30,476 nucleotides of DNA from Bacteroidales bacterium (lineage in GTDB: Bacteria; Bacteroidota; Bacteroidia; Bacteroidales; Paludibacteraceae): assembly GCA_900767595.1 (NCBI GenBank), contig CAAFZS010000021.1, positions 1-30,476 of the forward strand, read 5' to 3'. Below are positions 8,951-16,068 of this stretch, piece after piece. The position numbers and the translations under genes are program-made. Under the pieces are notes generated by a model. It saw only the letters and a list, made by a program, of their open reading frames with translations, did not search any database and was not told the DNA's origin. How positions within the stretch are numbered: position 1 is the stretch's first letter; each line of letters starts with the position of its first letter.

Positions 8951-10411
8951 ATGTTCGACTTTTTATATAACACTTCCTTCTGGATTAAGGCTGCCCAACT
9001 GATGCTCAGTCTCAGTTTCTTGGTGGTCATCCATGAGTTTGGTCATTTTCTCTGCGCCCGCCTTTGCGGCGTTCGCGTAGAGAAGTTTTATATGTTCTTT
9101 AACCCTAAGTTCTCCTTGCTGCGGTTCAAGAAGTTCGATGGCATTTGGCACATTGCCCTTTTTGCTCCGAATACGACGGAGAACGATGAGTGGTCCAAAC
9201 ACCCCGAATCTACGGAGTGGGGTATCGGCTGGCTCCCCTTTGGTGGCTATTGCGCTATTGCCGGGATGGTCGATGAAACCCACGATGCCTCTAAACTTGC
9301 GGCTCAAGCGCAGCCGTGGGAGTTCCGCTCGAAGAATGTGTGGCAGCGATTACTTATCATCGCCGGCGGTATCCTCGTGAACTTCGTCGCCGCGTTGCTT
9401 ATCTTCGGACTTGTCTTCTTCCATTGGGGTGAGACGACTCTGCCCTTAGAGAATGCGCACCAAGGACTGTATTTTAGCGAGGTGTTCACTGAGGAAGGGT
9501 TTGAACAACAGGATAAGATCGTTTCCATTGACGGCACCGAACCCCAAGTCCTCGGCGATGTCTTCCAAGCCCTCATCATCGAAGGCAAACGCAACGTTGT
9601 CGTTGAACGGGGTGAGACGTTAATAATGTCAGAGACATTGGGAACGAATCTGCTCGCTGCCCAATCGGAGTTTGCTCGTGTTGAGCGTGACCACCATCGA
9701 CGCGACAAACACTACCAAGTGCGCCCTTACGTTGCTATGGGCGAGTATTTCCCAATGGTGATAACCAACGTCCAAGAGGGCCAAACAGGAGCGTACATGG
9801 GTCTGCAACCGGGGGATAGTGTGGTTCAAGTGGCAGGGGTACAGACACCCTCTTTCTATGAGGTGCAGAATGAACTCAAGAAGCACCCGTGTGAGACCAT
9901 TGCCCTTGGCTTTTATCGCAATGGCGAATATTTGACGGCGGAAGCTTTTATGGGCGACCAGTGTATGTTGGGTGTTGGGGTGAAACCGAAGTTCGACTTT
10001 ATTGAGACTAAGACCGTTCATTATGGATTCTTTGAGTCGATGAAGCGCGGTATAGAGCATGGCTGGAGTACGCTTGTGATGTACATTAAGCAGTTCCGTC
10101 TCGTCTTCACCAAAGAGGGGGCTCAATCCCTCGGTGGTTTTGGCGCTATCGGAAATATGTTTGCCGGCTTATGGGATTGGGAGTCGTTCTGGTATATGAC
10201 GGCATTCTTGAGTTTGATTTTAGCCTTTATGAATTTCTTACCCATCCCCGCCTTGGATGGAGGATATATATTATTCCTTCTTTTCGAGATTGTGACGGGT
10301 AAGCAGCCGAGTGATAAGTTCCTTGAGAAAGCCAACCAGATAGGTATGTGGCTTCTCCTCGCCCTCCTTATCTTCGCCAATGGCAACGATGTACTAAAGA
10401 TTTTTATGTAA
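8951..10411 (+). CDS. rseP: Site-2 (RIP) zinc metalloprotease RseP
   Basis: Intramembrane protease that cleaves anti-sigma factors or signal-peptide remnants in the inner membrane. The 486-aa protein has the zinc motif HEFGH at residues 28-32 in the first transmembrane helix. The second active-site motif, NFLPIPALDGG, lies at about residues 418-428. Two PDZ-like domains lie between, with GFEQQDKIVSIDG in the first and GLQPGDSVVQVAG in the second. Hydrophobic helices follow each block. It is somewhat longer than E. coli RseP (450 aa). The extra length includes a loop at about 60-110 (NTTENDEWSKHPES). It follows dxr across the heptamer spacer and ends in another heptamer spacer. Confidence 0.94.
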   Translation: MFDFLYNTSFWIKAAQLMLSLSFLVVIHEFGHFLCARLCGVRVEKFYMFFNPKFSLLRFKKFDGIWHIALFAPNTTENDEWSKHPESTEWGIGWLPFGGYCAIAGMVDETHDASKLAAQAQPWEFRSKNVWQRLLIIAGGILVNFVAALLIFGLVFFHWGETTLPLENAHQGLYFSEVFTEEGFEQQDKIVSIDGTEPQVLGDVFQALIIEGKRNVVVERGETLIMSETLGTNLLAAQSEFARVERDHHRRDKHYQVRPYVAMGEYFPMVITNVQEGQTGAYMGLQPGDSVVQVAGVQTPSFYEVQNELKKHPCETIALGFYRNGEYLTAEAFMGDQCMLGVGVKPKFDFIETKTVHYGFFESMKRGIEHGWSTLVMYIKQFRLVFTKEGAQSLGGFGAIGNMFAGLWDWESFWYMTAFLSLILAFMNFLPIPALDGGYILFLLFEIVTGKQPSDKFLEKANQIGMWLLLALLIFANGNDVLKIFM

Positions 10412-10438
10412 CAATCCACAATCCACAATCCACAATCC
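10411..10438 (+). repeat. Heptamer repeat, ACAATCC x4
   Basis: Four perfect copies of ACAATCC, beginning at the last base of the rseP TAA and followed by ACAAAT and the next ATG. It fills the gap between the two genes. Confidence 0.95.
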
Positions 10439-10444
10439 ACAAAT

Positions 10445-11014
10445 ATGGAATACTTCAAGCACGAATCCAGTTACGTCGATGACGGTTGCACCATCGGCAA
10501 TGGCACCAAAATCTGGCACTTCAGCCACATCATGTCCGGTTGCACCATCGGTGAGGACTGCAACATCGGTCAGAACGTAGTCATCTCCCCCGATGTTGTT
10601 CTTGGTCGTAACTGTAAGATACAGAATAATGTCAGCGTCTATACCGGTGTCATCTGTGAGGACGATGTCTTCTTGGGACCTTCGATGGTCTTTACCAATG
10701 TCATTAATCCCCGTGCAGCGGTTAGCCGTAAGTCGGAATATAAGCGCACGCTTATCCGTCGCGGTGCCTCGGTGGGGGCTAACGCCACTATCGTCTGCGG
10801 GCATACCTTAGGGCAATATTGTCTTATCGGTGCCGGCAGTGTGGTCACGAAGGATGTCCCTGACTTTGCATTGATGGTTGGCAACCCTGCCAAAAGAATA
10901 GGGTGGGTGAGCCGCTATGGCGAAAAACTCAGTTTCGATGCCCAAGGCTTTGCCATCTGTCCCGCCACCGGCGAACGCTATCAACTCAAAAACGACTCTG
11001 TCGTTTGTCTCTAA
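10445..11014 (+). CDS. Left-handed beta-helix N-acetyltransferase (WbpD/WlbB-like)
   Basis: 189 aa of hexapeptide repeats (VDDGCTIGNGTKIW, GCTIGEDCNIGQNV, NVSVYTGVICEDDVFLGPS). The signature FTNVINPRAAVSRKSEY, the GGA-like GANATIVCG, and LMVGNPAKRIGWVSRYG near the end match WbpD/WlbB enzymes. These acetylate the 3-amino group of UDP-2-acetamido-3-amino-2,3-dideoxy-glucuronate using acetyl-CoA, in the route to O-antigen or capsule sugars. The other enzymes of that route (WbpA, WbpB, WbpE types) are not in the window, so the substrate is an inference and a related UDP-aminosugar is possible. It lies between repeat spacers on both sides, which suggests it may have been inserted into this operon as a unit. 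Confidence 0.82.
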   Translation: MEYFKHESSYVDDGCTIGNGTKIWHFSHIMSGCTIGEDCNIGQNVVISPDVVLGRNCKIQNNVSVYTGVICEDDVFLGPSMVFTNVINPRAAVSRKSEYKRTLIRRGASVGANATIVCGHTLGQYCLIGAGSVVTKDVPDFALMVGNPAKRIGWVSRYGEKLSFDAQGFAICPATGERYQLKNDSVVCL

Positions 11015-11038
11015 AACTAACGACTAAAAACTAACGAC
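11015..11038 (+). repeat. Heptamer repeat spacer before the DUF4293 gene
   Basis: AACTAAC, GACTAAA, AACTAAC and a final GAC follow directly after the acetyltransferase stop, with AAAT then ATG at 11043. It has the same units as the dxr-rseP and 26770 spacers. Confidence 0.92.
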
Positions 11039-11042
11039 AAAT

Positions 11043-11543
11043 ATGATCCAACGCATTCAAACTCTTTATTTATTAGCCATTGTGGCTTTAGGTATCACCC
11101 TTTTCTTCTTACCGGTGGTACAGTTTTCTACTCCTGATGATGCTTCTCTACAGCGTCTCTTCGAACTGCGGGCAAGCGGTTTGACGGAGATTGTTTCGGA
11201 ATATACGGTTATAAGCGAGCAAGCGGAACCTGCCTTCTTGAAAGGTATTTGGGGTCTCACGGCTACCACGCTTCTTATTCCTGCTTTGGCATTAGTGATT
11301 ATCTTCCTCTTTAAGAAACGTCTTGTGCAGGCGCGTCTGTCTATTTTCTTGGCTTTGCTCTGTGTGGGTTATTATGCTATACTCTTTGTTTATGTGTGGT
11401 TTGGTAAACACACCGTAGCTTCGGAATGGGACATCCTCTTCGGGGCTTGTATCCCGCTTATTTGTTTCGTACTTACGTTAATGGCCGTACGCCGTATCCT
11501 CAAGGACGAAGCCCTCGTCCGCTCCATGGATCGTATAAGATAA
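11043..11543 (+). CDS. DUF4293 family membrane protein
   Basis: A 166-aa protein of unknown function, specific to Bacteroidetes. It starts with the conserved MIQRIQTLYLL and has four transmembrane helices, at about residues 7-26, 70-90, 96-118 and 127-150. It ends with the basic tail LMAVRRILKDEALVRSMDRIR, typical of the family. The region between helices 1 and 2 (about 30-65) is likely periplasmic. Start is fixed by the family N-terminus and lies 4 bp after the heptamer repeat. The next gene starts one base after its stop. Confidence 0.85.
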   Translation: MIQRIQTLYLLAIVALGITLFFLPVVQFSTPDDASLQRLFELRASGLTEIVSEYTVISEQAEPAFLKGIWGLTATTLLIPALALVIIFLFKKRLVQARLSIFLALLCVGYYAILFVYVWFGKHTVASEWDILFGACIPLICFVLTLMAVRRILKDEALVRSMDRIR

Positions 11544-11544
11544 T

Positions 11545-12228
11545 ATGAAAAGACTCCTTTTCATACTAATGCTTTTCAGCACTCTGACGCTGAGTGCCCA
11601 AGATTACCAACATAGTGCCGGTATTTATGCCGGTAACTCTATTGGCTTAAGTTATAAGGGTTATGTCCCCGGTCACGAGCATCTGGTTGTTGAGGTCGAT
11701 TTATGGAACCAATTGATTGTTCCCGGACATTGTTCGTATGAAGTGGTAACCTTTCTTGAGGGAAAAAACGGTTCAAGAAGGTTGGAGAATGATTGGCACG
11801 ATGTCCCTGCGGGTAGTTATGACTTCTTCACGCTTGTGGGGTCCCCGAATTTTTACTATCAAGCACAAGCAGCAGATCTTCCGAAAGCTACTCTCAACTG
11901 GTATGCAGGGGGTGGTTTTGGATTAGGTGCCCTATGGTTTGCGTTTAATAATTTTAAGGAAATAGCAGGTTTTCCTAAATATTATCGTGATTTCTCCTAT
12001 CAAGGAAGTATCCCTTCTTTTAAGTTTGACGAGCACGCAACGGCGGGTATAGAGTTTTGTTTTAAGGAAGTTCCTCTTAACTTAAGCATCGATTTCCGTC
12101 CCGGCTGCGGTCAGAGTTTTATTGTTTATGCCGGTTCTAACGGCTATGCCAAAGGTACGGTCATTGAGTGTGGCGTTTTCTTTGATTGGACGGCCGGTGT
12201 TGCTCTTCGTTATCGCATAGGCAAATAA
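11545..12228 (+). CDS. Secreted, predicted outer-membrane barrel-like protein (copy 1)
   Basis: 227 aa with a signal peptide (MKRLLFILMLFSTLTLSA, cut before QDYQHS). Short Gly-rich amphipathic strands follow (SAGIYAGNSIGLSYKGY, LNWYAGGGFGLGALWFAF), and it ends in FFDWTAGVALRYRIGK, with aromatic and hydrophobic alternation near the C-terminus. This suggests a small beta-barrel or a barrel-associated protein of the outer membrane. I do not recognise a named family. It is clearly paralogous to the next gene (12326); most blocks align without gaps, including FYYQAQAADLP and LNLSIDFRPGCG. It is the last gene before a palindrome and a new promoter. Confidence 0.75.
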   Translation: MKRLLFILMLFSTLTLSAQDYQHSAGIYAGNSIGLSYKGYVPGHEHLVVEVDLWNQLIVPGHCSYEVVTFLEGKNGSRRLENDWHDVPAGSYDFFTLVGSPNFYYQAQAADLPKATLNWYAGGGFGLGALWFAFNNFKEIAGFPKYYRDFSYQGSIPSFKFDEHATAGIEFCFKEVPLNLSIDFRPGCGQSFIVYAGSNGYAKGTVIECGVFFDWTAGVALRYRIGK

Positions 12229-12232
12229 TTAT

Positions 12233-12248
12233 AAAAAATGCATTTTTT
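12233..12248 (+). terminator. AT-rich perfect palindrome with T-run (possible weak terminator)
   Basis: AAAAAATGCATTTTTT is a 16-bp perfect palindrome just after the stop at 12228, followed by one more T. It could form a weak hairpin at the end of the ribE operon, or be an operator for the promoter that starts 2 bp later. Low GC in the stem argues against a strong terminator. Confidence 0.35.
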
Positions 12249-12250
12249 TC

Positions 12251-12281
12251 TTGCATATGTAAAAAAAAAGTTGTATCTTTG
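12251..12281 (+). promoter_or_regulatory. Promoter for the polyene/lipid gene cluster
   Basis: TTG at 12251-12253, a 20-bp spacer starting directly with CATATG, then TATCTTTG at 12274-12281. Transcription should start near 12287, giving a leader of about 40 nt, A/T-rich and without a visible structure, before the ATG at 12326. It is the only promoter-like sequence I see for the run of genes up to 30294. Confidence 0.82.
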
Positions 12282-12325
12282 CACGCTTTTTAAAAAATAA
12301 AGTAAAATTTTTAAATTTTAACAAG

Positions 12326-13015
12326 ATGAAAAAATCTCTTTTTGTTGCAGTTTTACTGCTTAGCGCTCTGACGATGAGTGCACGTGAGTATCAACACAGT
12401 GTAGGTATTTATGCCGGTAACTCTTTTGGCTTAAGCTATAAAGGTTATGTGCGTGGTCAAGAACATCTGGTTATCGAAACCAATTTGATGACCCAACTGA
12501 TTGTTCCCGGACAATATTCGTTAGGTGTGGCAGCATCTATTGATGGAAAAAACAGTCCAAGAATATCGGATCATGGATGGGAAAAAGTTCCTGCGGGAGA
12601 GAATAATTTCTTTACCCTCGTTGCCACTCCGAATGTTTACTATCAAGCACAAGCAGCTGATCTTCCCGGAGCTGTTCTCAATTGGTATGTTGGTGGCGGT
12701 ATCGGAGTAGGCGCCCTCTGGTTTGCTTCTAATGATTTTAAGAATATTGAAGGTTTCCCGCAAACCATATCTATCGCCGGTCCTTCTTCTGAAGGAGAGC
12801 CTGCTTTTAAGTTTGATGAACATGCTGTTCTTGGTTTAGAGTTCTGCTTTAAGAATGCTCCTCTTAACTTAAGCATTGATTTCCGTCCGGGTTGCGGTGA
12901 GAGTGTAATGCTTTACACGGGTAATAGTAGACAAGCAACTGCAGCTATGTCTATTAATACTGTATTCTTTGATTGGACGGCAGGTGTTGCTTTGCGTTAT
13001 CGCATTGGCGAATAA
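12326..13015 (+). CDS. Secreted, predicted outer-membrane barrel-like protein (copy 2)
   Basis: 229 aa, paralogue of the preceding gene. The signal peptide is MKKSLFVAVLLLSALTMSA, followed by REYQHSVGIYAGNSFGLSYKGY and an end of VFFDWTAGVALRYRIGE. It differs mainly in the loop at about residues 150-165 and before the last strand. Its stop codon overlaps the start of fabI (TAATG), so it is translationally coupled to the cluster, whereas copy 1 belongs to the housekeeping operon. This makes it a candidate outer-membrane partner for the lipid or pigment made by the cluster, though that is inference. No named family recognised. Confidence 0.75.
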   Translation: MKKSLFVAVLLLSALTMSAREYQHSVGIYAGNSFGLSYKGYVRGQEHLVIETNLMTQLIVPGQYSLGVAASIDGKNSPRISDHGWEKVPAGENNFFTLVATPNVYYQAQAADLPGAVLNWYVGGGIGVGALWFASNDFKNIEGFPQTISIAGPSSEGEPAFKFDEHAVLGLEFCFKNAPLNLSIDFRPGCGESVMLYTGNSRQATAAMSINTVFFDWTAGVALRYRIGE

Positions 13016-13839
13016 TGGAGCCCTATTTAAAGAATAAGAAAGGTCTCATTTTGGGAGCTCTTGATGAGCATTCCTTAGCATGGCACGTAGCCCTGCGGTG
13101 TCAAGCCGCAGGGGCTACGCTTGTTTTAAGCAATACGGAGATGGCATTGCGTTTAGGAACGGTTGCTTCGCTTGCTGCGGAAAACGGAATGCCTGTTATT
13201 ACGGCTGATTTGACGAATATAGACGATATTCGGCACCTCATTAGCGAAGCGCAAGTGCTCTTAGGCGGGAAGATTGATTTTATTCTGCACTCCGTAGCAC
13301 AAAGTCAGAATCTGCGCAGACATAAATCCTATGCGGAGGCAAACTACACCTATTATATGCAGACATTAGATGTCTCGGCCATCAGTTTGCATAAACTCTT
13401 ACAAACGTGCTATGAGCAAGACGCTCTGGCTTCGGGAGGTTCGGTAGTAGCATTTACTTATTTGGCTTCGGAGCGTTTTCAGGAGGGGTACAACGATATG
13501 GCAGATGCAAAAGCACTGCTGGAGAGTATTGCCCGTAACTGGGGAGGAATCTATGGTCAGCGCAATGGAGTACGCGTGAATACCGTCTCGCAGTCTCCGG
13601 TAGCTACCCGCGCGGAAGAGCAGTTCGAATTCGTGCATCATTTCCACGAATATACAGAGCAGATGGCTCCGTTGGGAAGAGCCGATGCGGACGATCTCGC
13701 GGACCTGTGCGTGACGCTGTTCTCGGATTTGACCCGTAAGATAACGATGCAAACGATTATGCACGACGGCGGTTTCTCCCAAACCCTTCTTTCCAATAAA
13801 GGCATCAATCACCTTTTTAAATTGAAGAATGAAGATTGA
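13015..13839 (+). CDS. fabI: Enoyl-ACP reductase (NADH), FabI type
   Basis: Reduces enoyl-ACP to acyl-ACP. The ATG at 13015 overlaps the upstream TAA; an upstream in-frame ATG at 12973 would overlap the previous gene and add an unrelated sequence. 274 aa, short-chain dehydrogenase fold: GLILGALDEHSLAWHVA at the cofactor site (residues 10-26), and catalytic Tyr149, Tyr159 and Lys166 in FTYLASERFQEGYNDMADAK. The block YNDMADAKALLESIAR is that of Bacteroidetes FabI. Some core segments differ from usual family members (HSVAQSQNLRRHKSY), so it may be a cluster-specific paralogue or the only copy in the genome. The C-terminal residues KNED and the stop are encoded by heptamer repeats. A polyene pathway needs no enoyl reduction, so its place here is notable. 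Confidence 0.88.
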   Translation: MEPYLKNKKGLILGALDEHSLAWHVALRCQAAGATLVLSNTEMALRLGTVASLAAENGMPVITADLTNIDDIRHLISEAQVLLGGKIDFILHSVAQSQNLRRHKSYAEANYTYYMQTLDVSAISLHKLLQTCYEQDALASGGSVVAFTYLASERFQEGYNDMADAKALLESIARNWGGIYGQRNGVRVNTVSQSPVATRAEEQFEFVHHFHEYTEQMAPLGRADADDLADLCVTLFSDLTRKITMQTIMHDGGFSQTLLSNKGINHLFKLKNED

Positions 13840-13841
13840 AT
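13821..13841 (+). repeat. Heptamer repeat at the fabI/methyltransferase junction
   Basis: ATTGAAG, AATGAAG and ATTGAAT supply the fabI C-terminus, its TGA stop and the first two bases of the next ATG (13840). The 20 bases at 13821-13840 recur exactly, in inverted orientation, at 29382-29401 inside the MMPL gene. Confidence 0.85.
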
Positions 13842-14934
13842 GACGCTAAATAAGCAAATAGAAGAGCGATATACTGTCGATCGTTTGACGGCACGTGAAG
13901 CCCAGGAATTGGCCCTATTGTATAGCTGGTCCCCTGCGGTGTTTGAGGTGAGCCGTTTGTTTGTGGAATGGGGCGTGCTGTCGGCTATTGATAAAAGCGA
14001 GAAAGGATTGACGGTAGCCGAACTATGTTCTGCTACAAACCATAAACCATTAGCCATCAGCTGCTTGATGGAGGCGGGACTAACCTGCCGTATCGTTGTT
14101 GTGGACCCTAAAGAGGAACGCTACCGATTGACAAAACTGGGATGGCTGTTGCTAAACGATGAGATGACTCGGGTCAATCTGGAGTTTAATCACCGAATCA
14201 ACTATCGCAGTTTCTATTGGTTGGAGCAAGCTCTAGAGGAGGAGAAACCCAAAGGCTTGCAAACCATTAGTGAGGCAAAAAATATTTACGAGGCACTCCC
14301 TCAATTGGATGACCTTACTCGACAAGCGTGGCTGAACTACGACCATTTCTATTCGGATCGCTCGTTTGAACAGGCATTACCCTTCGTGCTGAATACACAC
14401 CCAAAGACATTATTGGATGTTGGGGGAAATACAGGCGAGATGGCGTTGCAATTCGTAGCGCAGGATCCGGAAATAAACGTTACCGTTTGCGATTTGCCGG
14501 AACTGATAACGATGATGCAACAAACCATCGTCGGCAAACAGGGTGCGGAGCGTATTCACGGACTGGGAGCCGACCTAACGGACGAGAAGACCACCTTCCC
14601 TACTACCTACGACGCTATTTGGATGAGTCAGTTTATTATGTGCTTCCCCGAATCGCAGATAGACGCTATCCTTCGACGGGTAACACAGGCAATGCACTCC
14701 GATAGCCGGTTGTTCCTCATGGAGGTGATGTGGAATAGACAATCCTATCCGGCAGCCGCTTTTTGCCAGACAATGAATAGTCTGTATTTTATGGCTACCG
14801 CCTCGGGAAATAATAAAATGCTCACTTCGGATAGCTTAATTAAACACTTATCCCAAGCGGGATTAGAACTGATTGCCACCTATGACCAAATGGGACCGGG
14901 TGGGCATACATTGATGGAATGGAAGAAAAGTTAA
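13840..14934 (+). CDS. SAM-dependent O-methyltransferase
   Basis: 364 aa. Residues about 15-110 form a winged-helix dimerisation domain as in plant-type and hydroxyneurosporene-type O-methyltransferases (LFVEWGVLSAID...LTVAELCSATNHKPLAISCLMEAGL). The C-terminal part is a class I methyltransferase with motif I LLDVGGNTGEMALQF (about 190-204), the acidic VTVCDLPELI at the end of strand 2, and YDAIWMSQFIMCFP at motif IV/V. It is likely to methylate a hydroxyl on the aryl end of the product, as known for aryl polyene and flexirubin pathways; the substrate is inferred from context. ATG follows the fabI TGA directly with no gap. Confidence 0.85.
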   Translation: MTLNKQIEERYTVDRLTAREAQELALLYSWSPAVFEVSRLFVEWGVLSAIDKSEKGLTVAELCSATNHKPLAISCLMEAGLTCRIVVVDPKEERYRLTKLGWLLLNDEMTRVNLEFNHRINYRSFYWLEQALEEEKPKGLQTISEAKNIYEALPQLDDLTRQAWLNYDHFYSDRSFEQALPFVLNTHPKTLLDVGGNTGEMALQFVAQDPEINVTVCDLPELITMMQQTIVGKQGAERIHGLGADLTDEKTTFPTTYDAIWMSQFIMCFPESQIDAILRRVTQAMHSDSRLFLMEVMWNRQSYPAAAFCQTMNSLYFMATASGNNKMLTSDSLIKHLSQAGLELIATYDQMGPGGHTLMEWKKS

Positions 14935-14946
14935 AATTATACACAT

Positions 14947-15189
14947 ATGACAAAGCAAGAAGTAATTGAAACAATTAACAAGTTTCTGATTGAAGATTTT
15001 GAGATTGAACCGACATCTCTTTCTCCGGAAAAGAAGATTGTTCAAGAATTAGAGTTGGACAGCCTGGACACGGTGGATATCATTGTCCGTGTTAACGAGG
15101 TCTTCGGTGTTAAACTGGACAAGGAATCGTTAATGACGATTCAGACCTTAGGAGAATTCTACGATTTAGTTTATTCGCGTCTTAGTTAA
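14947..15189 (+). CDS. Acyl carrier protein (first of two)
   Basis: 80 aa, acidic, four-helix ACP. Ser39 in ELDSLDTVDIIV is the 4'-phosphopantetheine site. It carries the growing chain or starter as a thioester for the ketosynthases downstream. It differs clearly from the second ACP at 17662 (about the same length, few identities outside the DSxD motif), so each probably serves a different enzyme set. It is 12 bp after the methyltransferase, and the next gene starts directly after its TAA. Confidence 0.93.
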   Translation: MTKQEVIETINKFLIEDFEIEPTSLSPEKKIVQELELDSLDTVDIIVRVNEVFGVKLDKESLMTIQTLGEFYDLVYSRLS

Positions 15190-16068
15190 GTGAATAGAGT
15201 TTGGAGCGGACGAATGGGCGGAAGCAAATGGGAACAGCGCAGTCTGATCTTTTTCTTTCGCTATGTGGATCCAATGTGGCTATACCCGATGATGTGGGTG
15301 TGGGTCATTGGGTACATCGCTTTTGGCCGTTCTCAGCGACGGGCCATCTGGCATTACCATCGCCTGCGACTGCATCAAACCCGTTGGCAAGCTTGTATAG
15401 GACTGATAAAGAACTATAACGAATTTGCCAAAGCACTCTTGGACCGCTTCGCTTGTTGGGCGGGACGGCAGATGAAGATAACCGTGGATGGACAATCTTT
15501 GTGGGACCAATACCTCATGCACGAACAGCCTTTTGTTATCTTAGGCTCTCACGTGGGCAATCTGGAACTGGCCGGATACACGATTCGTATGCCCCAACAG
15601 GTATATACCCTCGTGTACACGGGGGATGTAGAGACGGTGGAAAAGAACCGGCAACGGCTGTTCAATCAGATGGGGCTAACGATTATTCCTATACAGGAAG
15701 ACGGTAGCCATATCTTTGATATGCATCGCGCAATCGAAGATGGGCATGTGGTGAGTATTCACGGCGATCGACTATTTTTTTATACGCGCGCGATACGCGC
15801 TTGCCTACTAGGCGCACACGCACAACTGCCCGAAGGGTGCTTCCGTTTTGCCGTAGCCGAGAAAGTTCCTGTCTTGTCCCTGTATGTCATGCGGGAGGGT
15901 AGGGGACAATATCGTGTTATCGTCAAGCAACTCAGTGACGGACATTATCGCGCCACCTCTCGCAGCGAACAAGTCAATGAACTCGTAACGGCTTACACCC
16001 AAACGATGGAAGAGGTGATTCAACACTATCCCAACCAGTGGTTTAATTTTTATGAATTCTGGTCATGA
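15190..16068 (+). CDS. HtrB/LpxL-like acyltransferase
   Basis: 292 aa, inner-membrane acyltransferase of the lipid A lauroyl/myristoyl transferase family. The active site LGSHVGNLE gives the HX4E pair His121/Glu126, followed later by VSIHGDRLFF and the segment AQLPEGCFRFAVAEKVPVLSLYV, as in the family. A membrane helix lies at about residues 25-45. I prefer the GTG start at 15190, directly after the ACP stop, because the N-terminal WSGRMGGSKW matches a conserved start in this subgroup; an ATG at 15214 is an alternative. In aryl polyene clusters such enzymes are thought to move the acyl chain from ACP onto a lipid or glycan. It overlaps the next gene by 4 bp. Confidence 0.88.
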   Translation: MNRVWSGRMGGSKWEQRSLIFFFRYVDPMWLYPMMWVWVIGYIAFGRSQRRAIWHYHRLRLHQTRWQACIGLIKNYNEFAKALLDRFACWAGRQMKITVDGQSLWDQYLMHEQPFVILGSHVGNLELAGYTIRMPQQVYTLVYTGDVETVEKNRQRLFNQMGLTIIPIQEDGSHIFDMHRAIEDGHVVSIHGDRLFFYTRAIRACLLGAHAQLPEGCFRFAVAEKVPVLSLYVMREGRGQYRVIVKQLSDGHYRATSRSEQVNELVTAYTQTMEEVIQHYPNQWFNFYEFWS

